A DNA stretch of 9,718 nucleotides from Candidatus Bathyarchaeota archaeon (GTDB lineage: Archaea; Asgardarchaeota; Lokiarchaeia; Sigyniarchaeales; Sigyniarchaeaceae): assembly GCA_014729935.1 (NCBI GenBank), contig WJJB01000461.1, forward strand, positions 1 through 9,718, read 5' to 3'. Below, piece by piece: positions 6,669 to 9,718 of the stretch (position 1 is the stretch's first letter; the number at the start of each line of letters is the position of its first letter). The notes below the pieces were generated by a model. The model did not search any database. It saw nothing but the letters and a program-made list of their open reading frames with translations, and was not told the DNA's origin. The position numbers and the translations under genes are program-made.

Positions 6669-7382
6669 ATGAGACTTGTAATAACCATGATGCCAAGGCA
6701 GGATGGAAAGATGCAAGATGTCTACAAACATGCCATCCAAGGATTCATTTACAAGATGCTTGAACGGACGGCATACTCGGGCTTGCACGATGCCTGGGGA
6801 TTCAAGTTCTTCTGCTTCTCGGATATCTTTCCCATCTCTCCATTCCAAGAGGGGAAGTATAAGAAGCTGATTATATCGTCTCCTGATGAAAAATTCATTA
6901 GGATCTTGGGGGAAGCGTGCCTTACCACCCCACGGGCTCACCTGGGACCCGTGCCAATTGAAATCACCGGGGTGAAACCGGTTGAATTACGGGTGACGAG
7001 ATCTTTCATCACGGGAAGCCCGGTGGTCATGTACAAGAATAACAGGAAAAACTTGTATTTCTCATTCAACAAGGGGGACAGCGTGCCATATTTCTTGGAA
7101 CGTGCCTTGGATAATGCAGTCACGAAATATAACGCGTATCACGGGGGCAACTTGGAACCAAACTTTCCATTATTCGATCGGCTTACCTTCAAGAAGGAAG
7201 TGGCAATCAAGAACGTGATAAGCGGCAGGGAATTCCTCATGATCGGAAGCACGTGGACTCGATTGGAAAAGGTGATGATCGAACCTGAGCTCTTTCCCTT
7301 TTACACCTTCTTATTGGATGCGGGATTGGGAGAGAAAAACAGCATGGGATTCGGGTTCCTGAACCCGTGCCAGCCAGCCTAG
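6669..7382 (+). CDS. cas6: Cas6 CRISPR RNA endoribonuclease
   Basis: This 237-residue protein is a Cas6-family ribonuclease, which cuts precursor crRNA within each repeat to give the guides loaded on the type III complex. The N-terminus has the first ferredoxin-like strand (MRLVITMMP) and the helix ending FIYKML. The stretch LHDAWGFKFFCFS at about 39-51 is the Cas6 region in which His40 is a candidate catalytic residue. The C-terminal glycine-rich signature is GLGEKNSMGFG at 219-229, close to the end as expected. Length is normal for the family. It is the second gene of the effector operon, set apart from csm4-csm5 and on the opposite strand. Its stop codon overlaps that of csm5. I see no CRISPR repeat in the window from which its cut site could be read. 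Confidence 0.93.
   Translation: MRLVITMMPRQDGKMQDVYKHAIQGFIYKMLERTAYSGLHDAWGFKFFCFSDIFPISPFQEGKYKKLIISSPDEKFIRILGEACLTTPRAHLGPVPIEITGVKPVELRVTRSFITGSPVVMYKNNRKNLYFSFNKGDSVPYFLERALDNAVTKYNAYHGGNLEPNFPLFDRLTFKKEVAIKNVISGREFLMIGSTWTRLEKVMIEPELFPFYTFLLDAGLGEKNSMGFGFLNPCQPA
7379..7382. other. Shared CTAG: overlapping stop codons of convergent cas6 and csm5
   Basis: The palindrome CTAG supplies TAG to both genes: cas6 stops at 7380-7382 (+) and csm5 stops at 7381-7379 (-). The genes end tail to tail with no spacer, so no terminator can lie between them, and each transcript must end inside, or run into, the opposing gene. Confidence 0.9.
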
Positions 7383-8764
7383 AGCGTGATGTTTTCTTGG
7401 ATTTCCGTTTCCCATGAAAACCATCCTAGAGGCTGTTTCCTGTGTTGCAATAGCTTGTAGGTTCTGGGGAAGGGCGGGATTATGATAGAGTGGGAAGCCC
7501 TTGGATGCTTGTAACAACTATGACGTATGTGAGGGGTTATATCCTCTATTACATGCCAATACTCCTCGCAGTTCCTTTCCAGCAAGTTAAGAAGCAAGGA
7601 ACGATATCGGGCGCCAATTCCATATCCCAATCTCATGAATCCAATCTTCCCGGCACCAAATTCCTTCTCACGTGCCGTCACCAATTCGGGATGGGGGCAA
7701 GTGACATGAAGATAACGTTTCTCAGATCGGATTGCTTCCCGCATGAAATTGGTGGCAATTTCCTGAAGGTGGTTAAACATCGCGTTTTCTATGGTTTCCC
7801 AAGCATCGTTGAAGATGTCAACGTCATCATCAATGCCAATTAAAGGTAACTTGCATTCCAAGTTATGATAATTCTTGTTATTCAATACAGTGGCAACTTG
7901 GGGTGAGAGTTGGATTTCCCCAACGAAGGTACCAGCACAAGCTTCCAAGAGATTGCGGTCATCAATTGCCACTGCTCGGCCACCTCTCCTGGTGCTGAAG
8001 GTAATCACGTTATCCACATGCAGGTCAAAATCATTCCTTGGTGAGAAATCAGAAACCAGCAAAAACTTGAGAAGGTCAAACAAGCGATTATTCTTCATCT
8101 TGTTGAATGAGGAAAAACCACTGATGGACCCCGTGAAGAATACAAGACGCTCCATCTCTTGCGCAAGGTAATGGTAAATGTATTGCCGTTTTTCCGGTGG
8201 TGCAGTCTTCAATTGTTTCAATCCCTTCACCACATATTGTCGAGATTGACCCGAGCGTCGCTTGTAACCATTAATCAATACATCCTCCAAGTTCATGGTT
8301 ATTTTCTTCCCATGAACCTCCACGGTGAACTCTGGTTTGTTCTTGATGCAATCCCACAAGATTGCCGTCCGAAGAAATCCCTTCACGGTGGATCCGGGGA
8401 TGTAGGGCTTGAGCGGGGGTTCTTGATCTCTCGTTCGTTGCTTCAAGCATTCCCGAATCGCGTAATTTCCACTCAAGTGCACCCTTTGTCCATAAAAGGG
8501 CATGTGATATAACGCAACTCCCTTTTTCAAATAATAAAAAACTGCTCTCTGGTTGCGATTAATATCACTAATGGATCGATTTCCCAGGGCATCCATGTAT
8601 TTTCTAAACAGCGATGCGTCGGGAGAATTGCGAAACTTGCGAGCAGTGGCAATTTGGTTGATACGGTATAATGTTTTTTCCATCACGTAGCATTCCAAGT
8701 AACTATAAGTATTCCCGGTTCCCAAATGGAAAGGTGTGAGTGACCTCAGAATAATTTTTGCCAT
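7379..8764 (-). CDS. csm5: Csm5, type III-A RAMP protein at the crRNA 3' end of the complex
   Basis: Csm5 caps the Csm3 backbone near the crRNA 3' end of the Csm complex. The 461-residue protein shows the family's features. SLTPFHLGTG at 8-17 is the N-terminal TP-h-h-GTG motif. YIPGSTVKGFLRTAIL at 121-136 is the IPGSS-x-KG-x-R-T loop. FGAGKIGFMRLGYG at about 369-382 is the glycine-rich segment. A near-terminal PFPRTYKLLQ and PLGWFSWE match the usual Csm5 C-terminus. It is longer than many Csm5 proteins (about 350-400), with extra sequence in the middle (about 140-260). The start is ATG 8764. An in-frame ATG at 8818 falls inside csm4 and is preceded by no comparable site. Csm5 lies 13 bases after the csm4 stop, in one operon with it. 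Confidence 0.93.
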   Translation of the reverse strand: MAKIILRSLTPFHLGTGNTYSYLECYVMEKTLYRINQIATARKFRNSPDASLFRKYMDALGNRSISDINRNQRAVFYYLKKGVALYHMPFYGQRVHLSGNYAIRECLKQRTRDQEPPLKPYIPGSTVKGFLRTAILWDCIKNKPEFTVEVHGKKITMNLEDVLINGYKRRSGQSRQYVVKGLKQLKTAPPEKRQYIYHYLAQEMERLVFFTGSISGFSSFNKMKNNRLFDLLKFLLVSDFSPRNDFDLHVDNVITFSTRRGGRAVAIDDRNLLEACAGTFVGEIQLSPQVATVLNNKNYHNLECKLPLIGIDDDVDIFNDAWETIENAMFNHLQEIATNFMREAIRSEKRYLHVTCPHPELVTAREKEFGAGKIGFMRLGYGIGARYRSLLLNLLERNCEEYWHVIEDITPHIRHSCYKHPRASHSIIIPPFPRTYKLLQHRKQPLGWFSWETEIQENITL

Positions 8765-8770
8765 CCTATT

Positions 8771-8776
8771 CCCTCC
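8771..8776 (-). promoter_or_regulatory. Ribosome binding site that fixes the csm5 start
   Basis: GGAGGG on the - strand lies six bases before ATG 8764, between the csm4 stop and csm5. It is the strongest Shine-Dalgarno site in the window and shows that operon-internal genes here use this mode of initiation. Confidence 0.8.
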
Positions 8777-8777
8777 G

Positions 8778-9674
8778 TTACATGAAAAATGGCGTGCCAT
8801 TGATCGAGTACTGTCCATTGAAATCGATCAAGCATCCTTGCAGGCGTTGACGAGTTGAGAAGACGGAACCCTCAGTGAACATGCGCACGTTCCCGAAATG
8901 CGTGCCGGTGGACGTGTACCCATTCATCACGTGAATATTGAAATATGAATGGTTTAGATCCACGTGAGTCATGTCTCCAGTGCATGGAATGAATTTCGAG
9001 AGCAAGATTCTCATCCCGGTTCCCGAATGTTCAGGTGGAGGTTTTGATTCATTGGTCTCTTTCAAGTGGAATCTTCCATGGCCAAGAGACCTGCGCTTGG
9101 ATATGCCTTGATCTCCAAGAAACTTGATGCATGCCATGATTTCTTGCGTGTATCCCGAAAGATCTAACAGTATTGAAAACTCCCGGCTGGTATAAAAGAA
9201 ATCGCTCTTATAATACAGATTGGGTTTCTTTGTCATGCTCTCTATTTCCAGGCCAGGCTTCTCAACGATCTGAAATAGATCTTCTAAGGTAGGATTTTGC
9301 TCAATGATTTCAAGTATTAGGTCATGATCATAATATCCTTTTTCAATAGCTCGCCCCACGTGTGAAAGCTTGATAAAAGCTAGTTTCTTGAACTTTTTCA
9401 CCAGGAATATCTCTTGGGGGGAATTCACGTCGAGCTTCAACGGTAAACAGGGTTTATGGTAGTAGGTGGTTCCATCTACCATGGGAAGTGGCGAAGAGAT
9501 CGCAACATTGCCAGAATCCAGTGCACGCTTGAATCCATTTATCTTTCCGGGGAATAACACGGAAAATGCATGGAGAATCGCCCCTTGTAGCTTGATGGAG
9601 TCTATGATCCCCCTGAAAGGACTTTCCTGGTAGAACACGAGCGTCATGCGATGATCAGTCATTTCCCTCTTCAT
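8778..9674 (-). CDS. csm4: Csm4, type III-A RAMP protein at the crRNA 5' handle
   Basis: Csm4 binds the crRNA 5' handle and contacts Cas10. The protein is 298 residues, the family's usual size. The N-terminal strand TLVFYQESPFRG leads to SIKLQGAILHAFSVLFP, the counterpart of the family's S-D-x-L-x-x-A helix. ISSPLPMVDGTTYYHKPCLPL (about 59-79) is the conserved S-x-x-P...PKP stretch. KRRSLGHGRFHLKE at about 193-206 and a glycine-containing C-terminal segment (TSTGTHFGNVRMF) match the RAMP glycine-rich loops. The start is uncertain. ATG 9674 forms an ATGA overlap with a possible upstream gene end but has no Shine-Dalgarno site. ATG 9662 has GAGGG only two bases away. ATG 9647 gives the most family-like N-terminus. 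It is cotranscribed with csm5. Cas10, csm2 and csm3 are expected further right. Confidence 0.88.
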   Translation of the reverse strand: MKREMTDHRMTLVFYQESPFRGIIDSIKLQGAILHAFSVLFPGKINGFKRALDSGNVAISSPLPMVDGTTYYHKPCLPLKLDVNSPQEIFLVKKFKKLAFIKLSHVGRAIEKGYYDHDLILEIIEQNPTLEDLFQIVEKPGLEIESMTKKPNLYYKSDFFYTSREFSILLDLSGYTQEIMACIKFLGDQGISKRRSLGHGRFHLKETNESKPPPEHSGTGMRILLSKFIPCTGDMTHVDLNHSYFNIHVMNGYTSTGTHFGNVRMFTEGSVFSTRQRLQGCLIDFNGQYSINGTPFFM

Positions 9675-9718
9675 GGGTGAAATATTGCAATAATTTCGAG
9701 ATCACGGTGGATATCGAC
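9671..9718 (-). CDS. Possible 3' end of the upstream gene (csm3 expected)
   Basis: In the - strand frame starting at the window edge, 15 codons (VDIHRDLEIIAIFHP) run to TGA at 9673-9671, which overlaps ATG 9674 of csm4 as ATGA. This is a common operon junction, and csm3 usually precedes csm4. A second frame is also open, ending at TGA 9657-9655, so both the reading frame and the identity are guesses from position. Too short for recognition by sequence. Confidence 0.35.
   Translation of the reverse strand, partial: VDIHRDLEIIAIFHP

Noticed and set aside
6282..6941. 219-codon open frame on the - strand opposite the TIR and cas6 start
   Set aside because: Both overlapped genes have clear family motifs in the other strand; this frame shows none.
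1..9718. CRISPR array
   Set aside because: No regularly spaced repeated unit was found by reading; the array for this locus must lie elsewhere. A repeat-finding program on flanking sequence would settle this.

Overview
The window looks archaeal and holds part of a type III CRISPR-Cas locus next to a restriction-modification-type methyltransferase. The archaeal call rests on three things: an ADP-forming acyl-CoA synthetase alpha subunit, TATA-like boxes placed about 26 bases upstream of start codons (a leaderless arrangement), and Shine-Dalgarno sites inside operons. I cannot name the lineage. Most of the window sits near 45-50% GC by eye. The small leftmost gene is about 63% GC.

Layout from left to right. 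(1) Bases 1-69 carry a perfect hairpin/palindrome and a TATA-like box that may serve a gene beyond the left edge. (2) Bases 70-408 (-) encode a small unrecognised protein. (3) Bases 491-3322 (-) encode a large N6-adenine methyltransferase of the type IIG / Eco57I-like class, with a TaqI-type recognition domain and an N-terminal nuclease-like region that seems to have lost its acidic residues. (4) Bases 3319-4818 (-) encode an ADP-forming acyl-CoA synthetase alpha subunit that overlaps the start of the methyltransferase gene. (5) A 120-base divergent promoter region follows. (6) On the + strand, bases 4939-6663 encode a CARF-TIR protein, a Cat1-like cyclic-oligoadenylate-activated effector. Five bases later comes cas6 (6669-7382). 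(7) csm5 (7379-8764) and csm4 (8672 region upstream, 8778-9674) run on the - strand toward cas6. The last bases of a further upstream gene, probably csm3, lie at the right edge.

How the parts would work together. Csm4 and Csm5, with Cas10, Csm2 and Csm3 expected to the right of the window, form a type III-A interference complex. Cas6 makes its crRNAs. On target RNA binding Cas10 would make cyclic oligoadenylates, the CARF domain would sense them, and the TIR domain would consume NAD+, giving growth arrest or cell death in infected cells. The order csm4-csm5-cas6-effector resembles the common csm4-csm5-csm6-cas6 arrangement, but the cas6/effector pair is inverted. No CRISPR array, cas1 or cas2 is seen.

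The most interesting object is the effector. Its first ~438 residues have the length and motifs of a complete Csx1/TM1812-type CARF-HEPN ribonuclease, but the expected HEPN Arg is replaced by Val. A TIR domain with its catalytic Glu is attached behind it. A drop in GC falls exactly at the TIR junction.
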